Part shown: piece after piece, positions 63,868-64,000 of the stretch | Layout: every line of letters begins with the position of its first letter | How positions within the stretch are numbered: position 1 is the first letter of the stretch | From: Rhodococcus coprophilus NBRC 100603 | GTDB lineage: Bacteria; Actinomycetota; Actinomycetes; Mycobacteriales; Mycobacteriaceae | Direction of reading: 5' to 3' | NCBI RefSeq assembly: GCF_001895045.1 | Contig: NZ_BDAM01000008.1 | Coordinates: forward strand, 215,967-279,966 | Length of the DNA: 64,000 nucleotides | Position numbers and translations under genes: made by a program | The notes under the pieces: generated by a model | Database searches by the model: none | Told to the model about the DNA's origin: nothing | What the model saw: the letters and a program-made list of their open reading frames with translations, nothing else

Positions 63868-64000
63868 ATGTGTTACCCCGTCGCCTGCCCCACCTGCGGA
63901 AAGACCGGATGGGACGGCTGCGGACAGCATGTCGACGCCGTCATGCGCTCCGTTCCCGCCGCCGACCGTTGCACGTGCGGCCAGGACGCCCCGGCGCCGG
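63868..64000 (+). CDS. Small cysteine-rich (zinc-ribbon-like) protein, 3' end outside window
   Basis: Starting at ATG 63868 with GAGGAGAA upstream, 44 codons are visible before the window ends. Cysteines are arranged as MCYPVACPTCGKTGWDGCGQ and later RCTCGQD, suggesting a small metal- or sulfur-binding domain. I associate similar short proteins with rhodanese/sulfur loci, but no function is known to me. It lies 82 bp downstream of the metallo-hydrolase/rhodanese gene and is probably co-transcribed with it. Confidence 0.75.
   Translation, partial: MCYPVACPTCGKTGWDGCGQHVDAVMRSVPAADRCTCGQDAPAP

Overview
The window is high-GC actinobacterial DNA, most likely Rhodococcus or a close mycolate-containing relative. 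Mycothiol synthase, the mannan-elongation factor LmeA, an F420-type (LLM) oxidoreductase, a GlnR-type orphan regulator, frequent GTG starts and several apparently leaderless genes all point that way. The backbone follows the gene order I remember for Mycobacterium tuberculosis around Rv0785-Rv0820: FAD dehydrogenase, metallo-hydrolase, purS/Q, M18 peptidase, purL, purF, purM, DUF3073, ygfZ, pabC, nitrobindin-like, sseC, cysA, thiX, lmeA, glnR, mshD, pst. That comparison is from memory and was not computed.

0-9 kb: phosphate uptake (pstC start, pstS), mshD and glnR on the minus strand; then lmeA-thiX, and a sulfur operon (DUF4395, cysA, sseC) on the plus strand. The sulfur operon is preceded by a leaderless polycysteine leader peptide that looks like a cysteine attenuator. 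A tiny leaderless membrane protein is coupled to the nitrobindin-like gene, and a BCCT osmolyte transporter follows.

9-24.7 kb: an accessory island. Its core is a type I restriction-modification system (hsdR, hsdS, hsdM) plus a fourth gene encoding an HsdM-like protein with destroyed SAM-binding and catalytic motifs and an N-terminal helix-turn-helix. hsdR is separated from hsdMS by membrane or exported proteins, a SUKH (SMI1/KNR4) protein and gene remnants. A 99% identical 216-bp direct repeat carrying the 3' end of hsdS flanks the SUKH gene. The same palindrome (CGATAAC-N4-RTTATCG) sits upstream of both hsdR and the pseudo-methyltransferase. In both places a second conserved motif lies exactly 42 bp further on, ahead of divergent plus-strand genes. 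This is the most unusual part of the window.

24.7-31 kb: cydABDC (cytochrome bd and its CydDC exporter) with a BlaI/MecI-like palindrome in the promoter region. 31-45 kb: housekeeping genes (pabC, ygfZ, MOSC, asparaginase, DUF3073, purM, purF, SCP2-like, CPBP protease, alpha/beta-hydrolase, purL, Uma2, M18 aminopeptidase). 45.6-50.6 kb: a catabolic cassette made of TetR, a self-sufficient P450-reductase-ferredoxin fusion (CYP116B-like), a beta-lactamase-fold esterase and an SDR. 50.8-60 kb: purQS, copper ATPase, LLM oxidoreductase, AhpD-like, metallo-hydrolase, FAD dehydrogenase, DUF2334, BluB and glutathione peroxidase.

60.3-64 kb: a persulfide-response locus with a CstR-like repressor, a TauE/SafE exporter, a rhodanese-DUF2892 protein, a metallo-beta-lactamase/rhodanese protein and a small cysteine-rich protein. 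Repeated TACCC-GGGTA operators lie throughout, and a related operator precedes the copper ATPase. No tRNA, rRNA, CRISPR array or complete insertion sequence was recognised.
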